Assembly: GCA_946499835.1 (NCBI GenBank)
Contig: CAMMTJ010000003.1
Span: forward strand, 1-55,459
DNA length: 55,459 bases
Source of the DNA: an uncultured Bacillota bacterium
GTDB taxonomy: Bacteria > Bacillota > Clostridia > Christensenellales > UBA1242
Reading direction: 5' to 3'
Every line of letters begins with the position of its first letter. Position 1 is the first letter of the stretch. The notes beneath the pieces were generated by a model that worked only from the letters and a program-made list of their open reading frames with translations, was not told the origin of the DNA and did no database searches. Shown here in pieces: positions 33,174 to 42,333 of the stretch. Position numbers and translations under genes: made by a program.

Positions 33174-34157
33174 ATGAAAATTAAGGAAATTTATAAACGC
33201 GCACAAAAACTTGAAAAGACAATCGTTTTTCCAGAAGTGGCGTTCAGTGATAGAACTTTGGAAGCGGTGAAAATCATCAAAAAGAAAAAGATTGCAAAAC
33301 CGCTTTTGGTGGGGGATGAGAGTGCTCTTATTTTGCGTGATAAGGATCTTGCAAACTTCCAAATCATCAACCCAAAAACCTTTCAACATTTTGACAAATT
33401 GGCAAACACTCTTTACCAAAAGAGAAAAGAAAAGGGTATGACAAAAGAAGAGGCTGAAAAACTGGCACTTGATCCATATTATTTTGCAACCCTTCTCGTT
33501 GAAGAAGGTTTTGCTGATGGAATGGTTGCTGGTGCTGAGGCGTCAACTGCAAAAACTGTTAAGCCAGCCCTTCAAATCATCAAAGCCAAAAAGAAGGGAG
33601 GCGTTGTTTCATCTTGCTTTTTGATTTATGGCAAAAACAAATTCTTGAAGGATAAGAGTTTGATCATCTCTGATTGCGGAGTTTTGCCAGAGCCAAACAA
33701 AGATGAACTTGCACAAATCGCTTATGACAGCGTTTCAACTTTCACAAGCCTTGGTCTTAAAGATCCACGAGTTGCATTTCTGTCATATTCAACCAAGGGA
33801 AGCGCAAACGGCGAGAGCATAACAAAGGTGAGAGAGGCATATGAACTCTTCAAAAAGAGCGGTATTGCCTGTGACGGCGAATTGCAATTCGATGCGGCTA
33901 TGGTCAAAGAAGTTGCTGAGCGTAAATGTCCAAATAGCCCTATTAAAGGCGATGCAAACATTTTGATTTATCCAGATCTTAATGCCGGCAATATCTCATA
34001 CAAGACCATCCAATATGTCGGTGGGCTTAACGCTATTGGTCCAATACTTCAAGGACTTAAAAAGCCAGTCAATGATCTTTCAAGAGGGTGTTCAGTTGAC
34101 GATATCGTCACGATAACGGCTATCACTGCTCTTCAAAGTAGTAAGGAGGAAAAATAA
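33174..34157 (+). CDS. pta: Phosphate acetyltransferase
   Basis: The 327-residue short-type enzyme makes acetyl phosphate from acetyl-CoA and phosphate. Family signatures seen include EGFADGMVAGAEAS and the C-terminal NILIYPDLNAGNISYK block. It lacks the N-terminal DRTGG regulatory domains of long forms. AAGAAGG precedes ATG. The ackA start overlaps its stop by one base (TAATG), so the two steps of acetate fermentation are coupled. Confidence 0.97.
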   Translation: MKIKEIYKRAQKLEKTIVFPEVAFSDRTLEAVKIIKKKKIAKPLLVGDESALILRDKDLANFQIINPKTFQHFDKLANTLYQKRKEKGMTKEEAEKLALDPYYFATLLVEEGFADGMVAGAEASTAKTVKPALQIIKAKKKGGVVSSCFLIYGKNKFLKDKSLIISDCGVLPEPNKDELAQIAYDSVSTFTSLGLKDPRVAFLSYSTKGSANGESITKVREAYELFKKSGIACDGELQFDAAMVKEVAERKCPNSPIKGDANILIYPDLNAGNISYKTIQYVGGLNAIGPILQGLKKPVNDLSRGCSVDDIVTITAITALQSSKEEK

Positions 34158-35353
34158 TGAAAATACTTGTTATCAATTCAGGAAGTTCATCACTCAAATA
34201 TCAACTTTTTGATATGGACAATGAAAAAGTGCTTGCAAAGGGCAACTGTGAAAAGATTGGTCTTGATGATCCAATCATTTCATACAAACATGACGGAAAA
34301 GAAGAGACTTTTGCCGGAGCAAAAAATCATGAAGAGGCCATCAAAAAAGTGCTCGACATTCTTGTAGATCCAAGCAACGGCGTTATCAAATCTTTCAAAG
34401 AAATTGACGCAATTGGTCACAGAGTTGTTATGGGTGGCTGGATCTTCAAAGAAAGCGTGCTTGTGACAGAAAAGGTTATCAAAGATATTGAAAAACTTTC
34501 AGACATGGCACCACTTCACAATCCAGCAAACGCTATGGGTATGCGTGCTTGCAAAAAAATCATGCCAAAAACTCCACAAGTTGCTGTTTTTGACACTGCA
34601 TTCCATTCAACCATGCCAGACTATGCCTATATGTATGGAATCAAATATGAGGATTACAAAAAATATAACCTTAGAAAATATGGTGCACATGGCACAAGTC
34701 ATAGATATGTGACATATGAACTTGCAAAAGCACTCAAAAAGGATGTAAACAAAGTCAAAGCAATCACTTGCCACCTTGGAAATGGCTCATCAATCACAGC
34801 CATTGAAAACGGCAAGAGCGTTGACACTTCAATGGGATTGACACCACTTCAAGGACTTGTTATGGGGTCTCGTTCTGGTGACATCGATCCAACAGTTGTT
34901 CAATTTTTGTGTGAACATAAAAACATCACGCCTGCACAAGCCATCTCATATCTCAACAAGGAATGTGGACTTCTTGGTATAAGCGGGAAGACAAGCGATA
35001 TGAGAGCGGTGAAAGGATTTGCAGAAAAGGGTGATGAGAGAAGCAAACTTGCACTTAAAATGCTTGCATATTCTGCAAAAAAATATATTGGCACATATTT
35101 GGCTGTGCTCAATGGTGCTGATGCAATTGTGTTTACTGGTGGAATTGGTGAAAACAGACCAGAAATGCGAGAAGAAATAATTTCCAACATGGAAAATCTT
35201 GGTATCGTGCTTGACAAGGAAAAGAATGACAATTTCAAACGTGGACAAGTTGAACTGATCTCTGCAAGGAAATCAAAGGTGAAAATCTATGTTATTCCAA
35301 CAGATGAAGAACTTTTGATCGCAAGAGATACAAAAGCGATTGTGACAAAATAA
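34157..35353 (+). CDS. ackA: Acetate kinase
   Basis: The 398-residue enzyme makes ATP and acetate from acetyl phosphate. The start NSGSSSLKYQL, the HRVVMGG segment, FDTAFH, the ATPase-fold GAHGTSHRYV and CHLGNGSS, and the late GGIGENRPEMR are all present. Length is normal. GGAGG lies within the end of pta. Together with pta it points to acetate-forming fermentation. Confidence 0.98.
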   Translation: MKILVINSGSSSLKYQLFDMDNEKVLAKGNCEKIGLDDPIISYKHDGKEETFAGAKNHEEAIKKVLDILVDPSNGVIKSFKEIDAIGHRVVMGGWIFKESVLVTEKVIKDIEKLSDMAPLHNPANAMGMRACKKIMPKTPQVAVFDTAFHSTMPDYAYMYGIKYEDYKKYNLRKYGAHGTSHRYVTYELAKALKKDVNKVKAITCHLGNGSSITAIENGKSVDTSMGLTPLQGLVMGSRSGDIDPTVVQFLCEHKNITPAQAISYLNKECGLLGISGKTSDMRAVKGFAEKGDERSKLALKMLAYSAKKYIGTYLAVLNGADAIVFTGGIGENRPEMREEIISNMENLGIVLDKEKNDNFKRGQVELISARKSKVKIYVIPTDEELLIARDTKAIVTK

Positions 35354-35373
35354 ATAAAAATGTTTGCAAATGC

Positions 35374-35402
35374 TTGACAAACGAGTTTATGTTGATTATA
35401 CT
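35374..35402 (+). promoter_or_regulatory. Promoter of rpmF
   Basis: TTGACA (35374-35379), a 17-bp spacer and TATACT (35397-35402). Confidence 0.88.
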
Positions 35403-35431
35403 TACTAGGCAAGAATATAAAGGAGGAAGAA

Positions 35432-35623
35432 ATGGCAGTTCCAAAGGGGAAGGTTTCAAAAGCAAGAAGAAATTCAAGAAATTCAGCAAACTTCAAGGCT
35501 ACTGCACCAACACTTGTTGAGTGCCCAAAATGCCATGAAATGAAAAAGCCACACACAGTTTGCAAGAAATGTGGCACATATAAAGGCGAAACCGTTATAG
35601 AAAAAGAAAAGAAAACAAAATAA
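35432..35623 (+). CDS. rpmF: 50S ribosomal protein L32
   Basis: The 63-residue protein has the basic start AVPKGKVSKARRN and two zinc-binding pairs, CPKC and CKKC, so it is the zinc-containing form. A strong AAAGGAGG site precedes ATG. In many relatives yceD (DUF177) lies directly upstream; here ackA does, with an independent promoter between. Confidence 0.97.
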   Translation: MAVPKGKVSKARRNSRNSANFKATAPTLVECPKCHEMKKPHTVCKKCGTYKGETVIEKEKKTK

Positions 35624-35627
35624 TAGC

Positions 35628-35659
35628 AAGGCTCTTTCCAAAAAGGAAAGGGCTTTTTT
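35628..35659 (+). terminator. Terminator after rpmF
   Basis: A stem of about 9-12 bp (35628-35639 with 35645-35656, with G-T pairs), a 5-nt loop and a T-run. Confidence 0.85.
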
Positions 35660-35728
35660 ATTGACAAAAATCTTTGTGTTTGTTTGTCAAAATTGAAAAT
35701 CTTTTTATCTTCTTTTGTATGCATTATC

Positions 35729-35757
35729 TTGCATACTAGCACAAGATGTGGTATTAT
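35729..35757 (+). promoter_or_regulatory. Orphan promoter upstream of plsX
   Basis: TTGCAT (35729-35734), a 17-bp spacer and TGG-TATTAT (35752-35757). No ORF follows before the hairpin at 35785-35804. Confidence 0.6.
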
Positions 35758-35762
35758 GCAAT

Positions 35763-35810
35763 TCAAACAACAATCAATATATAGAAAACGCTGGCAAGCG
35801 TTTTTTATTT
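35763..35810 (+). ncRNA. Putative short orphan RNA
   Basis: A predicted transcript of about 45-50 nt runs from the orphan promoter to an intrinsic terminator (8-bp stem 35785-35792 with 35797-35804, 4-nt loop, T-run). The body has an unpaired AC-rich stretch that could base-pair with targets. It has no start codon with a ribosome site. A plain leftover terminator is the alternative. Confidence 0.4.
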
Positions 35811-35830
35811 TTGAAAATGGCAAAAATTGT

Positions 35831-35859
35831 TTTACTTAATTTGCTAGATTTGTTATTAT
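35831..35859 (+). promoter_or_regulatory. plsX promoter
   Basis: TTTACT (35831-35836), a 17-bp spacer and TGT-TATTAT (35854-35859). A perfect 16-bp palindrome (TATATACA with its complement, 35857-35872) overlaps the predicted transcription start and is a candidate operator. Confidence 0.6.
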
Positions 35860-35889
35860 ATACATGTATATATTTTAAGGAGTTTTGTT

Positions 35890-36909
35890 ATGAAAATTGT
35901 TGTTGATGCTTTCGGAGGAGATTTTGCACCGCTTGAAATTGTTGAAGGTGCAAAGATGGCTCTTAAAAAACATAAAGATTTGTCACTTATTCTCTGTGGA
36001 GATGAGGGGAAAATAAAGGAACTTTTGGCAGGAGAATATCTTGAGAGAGTTGAGATAGTTGATGCCAAAGAGGTTATCACAAACAGTGACCATCCAACAG
36101 AGGCGATCAGGCATAAAAAAGACTCTTCTCTTGTCAAAGCGTATGATGTTTTGAAAGAAAGAGATGACGTTATTGGACTTGTTAGTGCAGGAAGCACTGG
36201 TGCTGTGCTTGCTGGTGCTATCATGAAAATTGGCAGAATAAAAGGCATCTCTCGTCCAGCACTTGCACCTATTCTTCCAACAAAAAAGGATAGCGATGTT
36301 ATCATTATTGACAGCGGTGCAAATATTGACTGCAAACCTGTCAATCTTTTGCATTTTGCACTTATGGGTTCGGCTTATTATTCAATCATTTACAACAAAG
36401 AAGCACCTCGCGTGGCTCTTCTTAACAATGGAGCAGAGGAAGGAAAGGGAAATGAACTGACAAAAGAAGTTTATCCTCTTCTCAAAACAGCACCAATCAA
36501 CTTCATTGGAAACAAAGAAGGTGGAGATTTCATGAGCGGTGATGTTGATGTTATGGTGGCAGACGGTTTTGCTGGAAATGCTCTTCTTAAAGGAACAGAA
36601 GGGGCAGTTGGGGCTGTGCTTTCACTTATGAAAAAGAGTATTAAATCTCACTTTACCAGTATGATTGGTGCAATGTTTATGAAAAAGACTTTCAAGGATC
36701 TCAAAGAGAGAGTTGATATCTTGAAAAAACATGGCGGATCACCACTTCTCGGTTGCAAAAAGTTGGTGGTAAAAAATCATGGCTCTTGCAAGAGACTCAA
36801 TATTTCTTCATCTATTGATCAAACCATTCTTCTTCACGAAAAACAACTGAACAAACGCATTGAAGAGGCTATTGCAAAAGTCAGTGGCAGTGAGGCAAAA
36901 GGTGAGTAA
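35890..36909 (+). CDS. plsX: Phosphate acyltransferase PlsX
   Basis: The 339-residue enzyme makes acyl-phosphate from acyl-ACP and phosphate for phospholipid synthesis. The start VVDAFGGDFAP, the SAGSTGAVLAG loop and GVDVMVADGFAGN-like segment (GDVDVMVADGFAGN) are typical. AAGGAG precedes ATG. Its last 8 nt overlap rnc. acpP, often next to plsX, is absent here. Confidence 0.96.
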   Translation: MKIVVDAFGGDFAPLEIVEGAKMALKKHKDLSLILCGDEGKIKELLAGEYLERVEIVDAKEVITNSDHPTEAIRHKKDSSLVKAYDVLKERDDVIGLVSAGSTGAVLAGAIMKIGRIKGISRPALAPILPTKKDSDVIIIDSGANIDCKPVNLLHFALMGSAYYSIIYNKEAPRVALLNNGAEEGKGNELTKEVYPLLKTAPINFIGNKEGGDFMSGDVDVMVADGFAGNALLKGTEGAVGAVLSLMKKSIKSHFTSMIGAMFMKKTFKDLKERVDILKKHGGSPLLGCKKLVVKNHGSCKRLNISSSIDQTILLHEKQLNKRIEEAIAKVSGSEAKGE

Positions 36910-37516
36910 TCTGGGCTATAAATTCAAGGACAAAAGTCTTTATAACCGTGCCCTTACACATGCCTCAAAATCAGACAAAAACTATGAGCGTTTGGAGTTT
37001 TTGGGTGATGGGATTTTGGACTTTCTTGTGGGAGATTATCTTTTCAGAAATATGCAAGAAGATGAAGGGCATTTGACGGTTACAAGAAGTCACTTTGTTT
37101 CAGAAAATTATCTTGCCAAAGTGTTTGACAGCCTTAACATTGAAAAAGAGGTTATGGTTGGAAAAAGTTACAAAGAAAAGATTTCAAAGTCGGTCAAAAG
37201 TGATGTCGTTGAGGCGCTGATAGCAGGCATTTATCTGGATGGTGGACTGGAAGAGGCAAAAAAGTTTGTTTATGACAAATTCAATCTTGCATCTTTTCGC
37301 AATATCGTTGATGATAACTATAAATCACAACTGCAAGAACTTGTTCAAGCCTCATTCAAATGCAAAATGCAGTATGTGACTGAGAGAACAGACAATGGTT
37401 TTCGTTCCACTTTCATGATGGATGAAGATGAAATTGCAAGCGGAGAGGGGCAAAGCAAGATTGAAGCAGAACAAGAGGCTGCACACAATTCAATCAAGAA
37501 ACTCTTCAAGGTATAA
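36902..37516 (+). CDS. rnc: Ribonuclease III
   Basis: The 204-residue enzyme processes rRNA precursors and other double-stranded RNA. The nuclease signature ERLEFLGDGILDF is present (Gly replaces the usual Ser after GD), with a second acidic site DVVEALIAGIYLDGG. The C-terminal dsRNA-binding domain is about 135-204. GTG 36902 is chosen over an upstream TTG because of family length and a GAGG site 7 nt before it. That start overlaps plsX by 8 nt. Confidence 0.95.
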   Translation: MSNLGYKFKDKSLYNRALTHASKSDKNYERLEFLGDGILDFLVGDYLFRNMQEDEGHLTVTRSHFVSENYLAKVFDSLNIEKEVMVGKSYKEKISKSVKSDVVEALIAGIYLDGGLEEAKKFVYDKFNLASFRNIVDDNYKSQLQELVQASFKCKMQYVTERTDNGFRSTFMMDEDEIASGEGQSKIEAEQEAAHNSIKKLFKV

Positions 37517-37548
37517 TTCTGCACAAGAAAAATAAAAGGAAAAAGATT

Positions 37549-40500
37549 ATGATTTTCAAAAAATTGGAGATGGTGGGGTTCAAGTCTTTTGCAGACAGAA
37601 CGATAATTGAATTTGATAACAATTTCACTGCTATTGTTGGGCCTAATGGTTGTGGCAAGAGCAATGTTTCTGATGCTATCAGATGGGTGCTTGGAGAACA
37701 AAGTCCAAAGTCTTTGCGTGGAAATTCTATGCAGGACGTTATTTTCAACGGCACTGAGAAAAGAAAGAGTTTGTCTTACTGCGAGGTAACTCTTACTTTT
37801 GACAACACCAAGCGTTTTTTCAATTTTGATTATGACGAACTGGCTATAACTCGAAAACTCTATCGTTCTGGCGAAAGTGAATATCTTATAAACAAAAACA
37901 CTTGTCATCTTCGTGATATAACCAATCTTCTTTACAACAGTGGACTTGGGAAGAATGGTTATTCAGTCATTGGACAGGGCAAGGTAACAGAAATTGTGGA
38001 CTCAAAGCCTGAAAATCGTCGTGCCATGTTTGAAGACGCTGCTGGCATTTCAAAATACAAAAATGATAAGGCAGAGGCAGAGCGTAAACTTGGCAGAACA
38101 AGAGAGAATTTGACACGCGTGAAAGATATTTTAAGTGAAATTGAGAGGCAGATGGGACCTCTTAAAAAACAGGCAGAAAACGCGAAAAAATATCTTGAAT
38201 ATAAAGGTCAACTCAAAGATCTTGAAGTCAATGCTTATATTTATCAATATGAAAATGCAAACAATGTCAAGGCTCAGATTGGGCTCAAACTTCAAGCGAT
38301 TTCAGAGCAACTTGCACTCAGACAGGTAGATCTTGATAAGGCGAGCAAGGCATACGATCAGGCTATGCTTGACAACGAAAATTTTGACAAAATGCTTGCT
38401 ATGCTGAACAATCAAATTCTTGAACTTACTGTATCTCTTGAAAAGCAAGAGGGTGAGACCAAGATTGCAAGAGAGAGAATAAATTTCACACACAAAGAAA
38501 ATGACAGGCTCCATCTTGACAAAAATGTTGCTGAAAAAGCGATTGCTTCTTGCGAGGAAAAAGAAGAAGAATATGGCAAACTTTTGCAAGAACTTCAAAG
38601 TGACCTTGAAGCACTTGAAAAATCATTTACAGAACTTTCTGACAGATATTCAAAGATTGCAAATGACCTTATGCTCAGCGAGGATGAGCAGGGTGCATCA
38701 CAACAAAAGATTATTGAAACGCTGGGTTCTCTTTCTGATGTCAAGAGTTCAGTATCACGCCTTATGGCTGAAAAAGAACTTCTGTCAAGCAATCTTAAAA
38801 ACTTGCAGGCAGACACAAATGCTTATTCTGACAAAAAGGCAGAATGTCAGAGTTTGCTTGAAAAGGCAAAAACATCTTATGAAAGCAAGGTGGCGCTTTT
38901 GTCAAACCTTAATGACAGCCTAGGCAAGAAAAGCGGAGAAGTTTTCACACTTGAAAACAATATTCGTGCTCTTGAAAATCAAAAGGCAGACCTGATAACT
39001 CAAATAAAAGTCTATGAAAACCGCAAAAAACTTTTGACAGATCTTCAACAAGATTATGAAGGTTATGCCTATGCCATAAAGAAACTTCTTAAAGAAAGTG
39101 AACGAAACAGTGAACTGAAAAACAGTATTGTTGGTGTTGTCGCTTCTCTTATCAAGGTGCCTGAGAAGTTTGAAACAGCCATTGAAGTAGCCCTTGGTGG
39201 CGCAGTGCAAAATGTGGTGACTTTCAATGAAGAAGGGGCAAAAATGCTTATCAAATTCTTGAAAGACAATCAGTTTGGTAGGGCAACTTTCTTGCCTATA
39301 ACTTCCATGAAACGCCGTGACCTTGATCCACGCATTGTAGATGGAAAGGCAGGATGCTTTGGTATTGCAAGCAAACTTGTTGATTTTGACAAGAAAATTG
39401 AAAACGTTGTGAGCAATCTCCTTGGAAGCACTGTTATTGTTGACAATCTTGCAACTGCTGTCAATCTTGCAAAGAGCACGGGTTATGGCTTCCGTATAGT
39501 TACGCTTGATGGAGATATTGTCAATCCACAAGGCTCTCTTACCGGAGGAAGCAAGAAAGCGGAAGCGGTCAATCTTATGGGGAGAGCAAGAGAGATTGAA
39601 ACGCTTGGCAAAGAGATAGCAAACTTGTATGCACAAAAGGATATGGCAGAAAAGAGATATTCTGAAATTGCCTCAGGTTTTCAAACAAAGAAGCAAGAAG
39701 TGCAATCTCTTCAACAACAAAAAAGCGAACTTGAAGTTGATGTGGCAAAAGAAAAAGAGAAGATGGAGAGATATCTTTCTGCCTTTGATGAGGTGTCTGA
39801 CAACCTGAAAGTTGCTGAAATGGAAATGCAGACTGTGACAAACAAACTTGCGCTTATTGATGGAGAGCTTGCAAGAAATGAAAAAATTGAAAGTGCTCTC
39901 AGCGGAAACAAGTTTGATGCTGACGAACTTATCAGAGAGAAAAAGCAAAAATATGAAGGACTCAGACAAGAGAGAGACAAAATCAATGACAATATCTTGT
40001 CAGTAAAAGTTGAAATAGCCTCAACAAAAGAGAAGATTTCTTCTGTTTCAGGAGAACTTTCAAGACTTGCTGATGAAAAGGGCAGATACAGAGTTTCACT
40101 TGCAAATATTGAAAGTGAAATAGAAAAGAATGAAGAGTTTATTTCAAGTGCAGAGACAATGATTAAGGAAAAATTGGCATCTGCACCATCATCCGCTCAA
40201 AAAAGAGAACTTGAAAACAAGGTTGCAGAGAGGGGCAACGTGGAAGAGCGAAAGGTGTCTCTTGCAGTTTCTATCAAACAGTTGGACGGCGAAAAATCAT
40301 CGCTTATGGAAGAGATTTCTCGCATCAATGACAAGAAGTTTAGGGAAGAGATGAATCTTTCAAAGGTGGATAGCGAACTTGAACAAATGCAAGAGAGGAT
40401 TTATGAGGAATATTCTCTCACATATGCTGGATGTCTTGATCTTCGCAGACCTGATTTTGACATAAATGTGGCTATGCCAGAAATAAACCGCTTGAAAAAG

Positions 40501-41133
40501 AGCATTTCAGCACTTGGCTATGTCAATGTCAATGCTATCGAAGACTGCAAAGTTTTGCTTGACCGCTATGATGATCTCAATGGACAAGCCCAAGACCTTG
40601 AAAAAGCGGAAGAAGATTTGAACAAGATTATCAAAGACCTTTCTGCAATTATGATTGAGAAGTTCAATAACGAACTTGACCGAATAAATGAAAGTTTCAA
40701 AATAACTTTCAGAGAACTCTTTGGTGGTGGAACTGCAAAACTTACTTTAAGCGATGAAAGTCAACCGCTTGAATCAGGAGTTGAGATTTTGGCTCAACCA
40801 CCAGGCAAGAAAATTCAAAACATGACTCTTCTTTCAGGTGGAGAGAAGTCCTTGACAGCAATGGCAGTTATTTTTGCTATTCTTCGCATAAAACCATTGC
40901 CTTTCTGCCTGTTTGACGAGGTTGAGGCTGCGCTTGACGATTCAAACGTTGAAATCGTTGACAAATACCTCAAAAAACTTTCAAATGAGACTCAGTTTAT
41001 TCTTATAACTCACAAAAAACCAACTATGGAATACGCGCAATCTCTCTATGGTGTAACTATGGAAGAGAAAGGCGTTTCAAAGACGGTATCTGTTAAACTT
41101 GCCGATGCAATTAAGCAGGCTCAGGAGGGATAA
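37549..41133 (+). CDS. smc: Chromosome segregation protein SMC
   Basis: The 1194-residue condensin ATPase has Walker A GPNGCGKSN near residues 32-40, a first long coiled coil (about 165-500), a hinge domain (about 515-635), a second coiled coil (to about 1010), and the C-terminal head with the ABC signature LLSGGEKSLTA and Walker B FDEVEAALDD. It forms condensin with ScpA and ScpB, encoded at 21.7-23.2 kb. AAAGGAAA precedes ATG. ftsY starts on the last base of its stop codon. Confidence 0.98.
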   Translation: MIFKKLEMVGFKSFADRTIIEFDNNFTAIVGPNGCGKSNVSDAIRWVLGEQSPKSLRGNSMQDVIFNGTEKRKSLSYCEVTLTFDNTKRFFNFDYDELAITRKLYRSGESEYLINKNTCHLRDITNLLYNSGLGKNGYSVIGQGKVTEIVDSKPENRRAMFEDAAGISKYKNDKAEAERKLGRTRENLTRVKDILSEIERQMGPLKKQAENAKKYLEYKGQLKDLEVNAYIYQYENANNVKAQIGLKLQAISEQLALRQVDLDKASKAYDQAMLDNENFDKMLAMLNNQILELTVSLEKQEGETKIARERINFTHKENDRLHLDKNVAEKAIASCEEKEEEYGKLLQELQSDLEALEKSFTELSDRYSKIANDLMLSEDEQGASQQKIIETLGSLSDVKSSVSRLMAEKELLSSNLKNLQADTNAYSDKKAECQSLLEKAKTSYESKVALLSNLNDSLGKKSGEVFTLENNIRALENQKADLITQIKVYENRKKLLTDLQQDYEGYAYAIKKLLKESERNSELKNSIVGVVASLIKVPEKFETAIEVALGGAVQNVVTFNEEGAKMLIKFLKDNQFGRATFLPITSMKRRDLDPRIVDGKAGCFGIASKLVDFDKKIENVVSNLLGSTVIVDNLATAVNLAKSTGYGFRIVTLDGDIVNPQGSLTGGSKKAEAVNLMGRAREIETLGKEIANLYAQKDMAEKRYSEIASGFQTKKQEVQSLQQQKSELEVDVAKEKEKMERYLSAFDEVSDNLKVAEMEMQTVTNKLALIDGELARNEKIESALSGNKFDADELIREKKQKYEGLRQERDKINDNILSVKVEIASTKEKISSVSGELSRLADEKGRYRVSLANIESEIEKNEEFISSAETMIKEKLASAPSSAQKRELENKVAERGNVEERKVSLAVSIKQLDGEKSSLMEEISRINDKKFREEMNLSKVDSELEQMQERIYEEYSLTYAGCLDLRRPDFDINVAMPEINRLKKSISALGYVNVNAIEDCKVLLDRYDDLNGQAQDLEKAEEDLNKIIKDLSAIMIEKFNNELDRINESFKITFRELFGGGTAKLTLSDESQPLESGVEILAQPPGKKIQNMTLLSGGEKSLTAMAVIFAILRIKPLPFCLFDEVEAALDDSNVEIVDKYLKKLSNETQFILITHKKPTMEYAQSLYGVTMEEKGVSKTVSVKLADAIKQAQEG

Positions 41134-42029
41134 TGGGAATTTTCAAAAAGATTGCAAACGCTCTTAAAAAAACAAGAGAAAGTATTGCAAGAAAGATTGA
41201 CTCGCTTCTCAGTCATGGAGAACTTGATGATGACTTTTTTGATGATCTCACAGACATTCTCATTTCTTGTGATATAGGTGTCCGCACCAGCATGGATCTT
41301 GTTGATGAACTTCGCATTAGGGCGAGAAAAAACAAGATTCGAACTGGTGAAGGAGTGAGGGAAGAACTTAAAAATATATTGAAAGAAGATTTTGCCTCAC
41401 TAAATCAAATTGAAATAGAGTATCCTGCAATTATCACCATTATTGGTGTGAATGGTGTTGGAAAAACCACTACCATAGGGAAAATGGCAAAATATTTCAA
41501 AAACAACCACAAAGATGTGACTATGGTTGCTGGTGACACTTTCCGTGCTGCCGCTTCCAATCAGTTGAATGAGTGGGCAGAACGCACAAAATGCAGAATT
41601 ATCAAACATGCAGAGGGTGCAGACGCTGCCGCTGTTGTCTTTGATGGGATAACAAGTGCAAAAGCAAAAGGGACAGATGTGCTTTTGGTGGATACTGCTG
41701 GAAGACTTCACACCAAAACAAATTTGATGGAAGAACTCAAAAAGATTGAGAAGGTGATTGCAAGAGAATATCCTCAGGCTCATAAATATAATTTTATTGT
41801 GCTTGATGCGACCACTGGACAGAACGCTTTAAGCCAAATCTCATCTTTCAGAGAGTTTGTGCAAATAGATGGCATTGTGCTCACAAAACTTGACGGCACA
41901 GCAAAAGGTGGTGTGGTGGTTGCCATTGAAAAAGACCACTCTTTGCCTGTTGTTTTTGTTGGCACTGGTGAAGGCGTGGACGATCTTGAACTTTTCGATC
42001 CAGACGAGTTTGTAGATAATCTCTTTTAA
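41133..42029 (+). CDS. ftsY: Signal recognition particle receptor FtsY
   Basis: The 298-residue GTPase docks SRP-ribosome complexes at the membrane. The N domain (about 1-85) is followed by the G domain with GVNGVGKTTT, DTFRAAA, DTAGR and TKLDGTAKGG. The acidic A domain of enterobacterial FtsY is absent, as is normal in Gram-positives. It is coupled to smc (TAATG) and closes the plsX operon. Confidence 0.98.
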   Translation: MGIFKKIANALKKTRESIARKIDSLLSHGELDDDFFDDLTDILISCDIGVRTSMDLVDELRIRARKNKIRTGEGVREELKNILKEDFASLNQIEIEYPAIITIIGVNGVGKTTTIGKMAKYFKNNHKDVTMVAGDTFRAAASNQLNEWAERTKCRIIKHAEGADAAAVVFDGITSAKAKGTDVLLVDTAGRLHTKTNLMEELKKIEKVIAREYPQAHKYNFIVLDATTGQNALSQISSFREFVQIDGIVLTKLDGTAKGGVVVAIEKDHSLPVVFVGTGEGVDDLELFDPDEFVDNLF

Positions 42030-42030
42030 C

Positions 42031-42081
42031 ACTAGTATGCATTGCATAATAGATTGACTAGCATAAAAATTGGACTAGTAT
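42031..42081 (+). repeat. Three ACTAG(T/C)AT octamers
   Basis: Copies at 42031-42038, 42057-42064 and 42074-42081, spaced by 26 and 17 bp, just after ftsY. They overlap possible weak promoter elements (TTGACT at 42054, TAGTAT at 42076). The function is unknown. Confidence 0.5.
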
Positions 42082-42105
42082 ATTATAAAAATATAACTAT
42101 TTTGT

Positions 42106-42140
42106 AAAAAATCTTTGAGCGAAAACTCAAAGATTTTTTT
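42106..42140 (+). terminator. Terminator of the plsX-ftsY operon
   Basis: A perfect 14-bp stem (42106-42119 with 42126-42139), a 6-nt loop and seven T. Between here and sigK (42141-42333) no gene is seen; the stretch holds an inverted repeat described under findings. Confidence 0.92.
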
Positions 42141-42333
42141 ATAGTAAAATGACGATTGCATGGGAGAGATTCTTTATTTTAAGAAATTAAGAGAACAAAA
42201 TTATAGGTTGAAAAAGGAGGTGAAAGTAATTTAATTTTTCAAATTTTTCAATGTGTCCAAGCAAAAAACGACAAATTTCAACATATATAAAGTCTATGAG
42301 AAAAGTTGACTCTTTTCTTCCAAAGGGGGCTGT

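Noticed and set aside
38920..39636. A 238-codon open frame antisense to smc
   Set aside because: It lies wholly inside smc, has no ribosome site or family match, and the smc frame is clearly the coding one.
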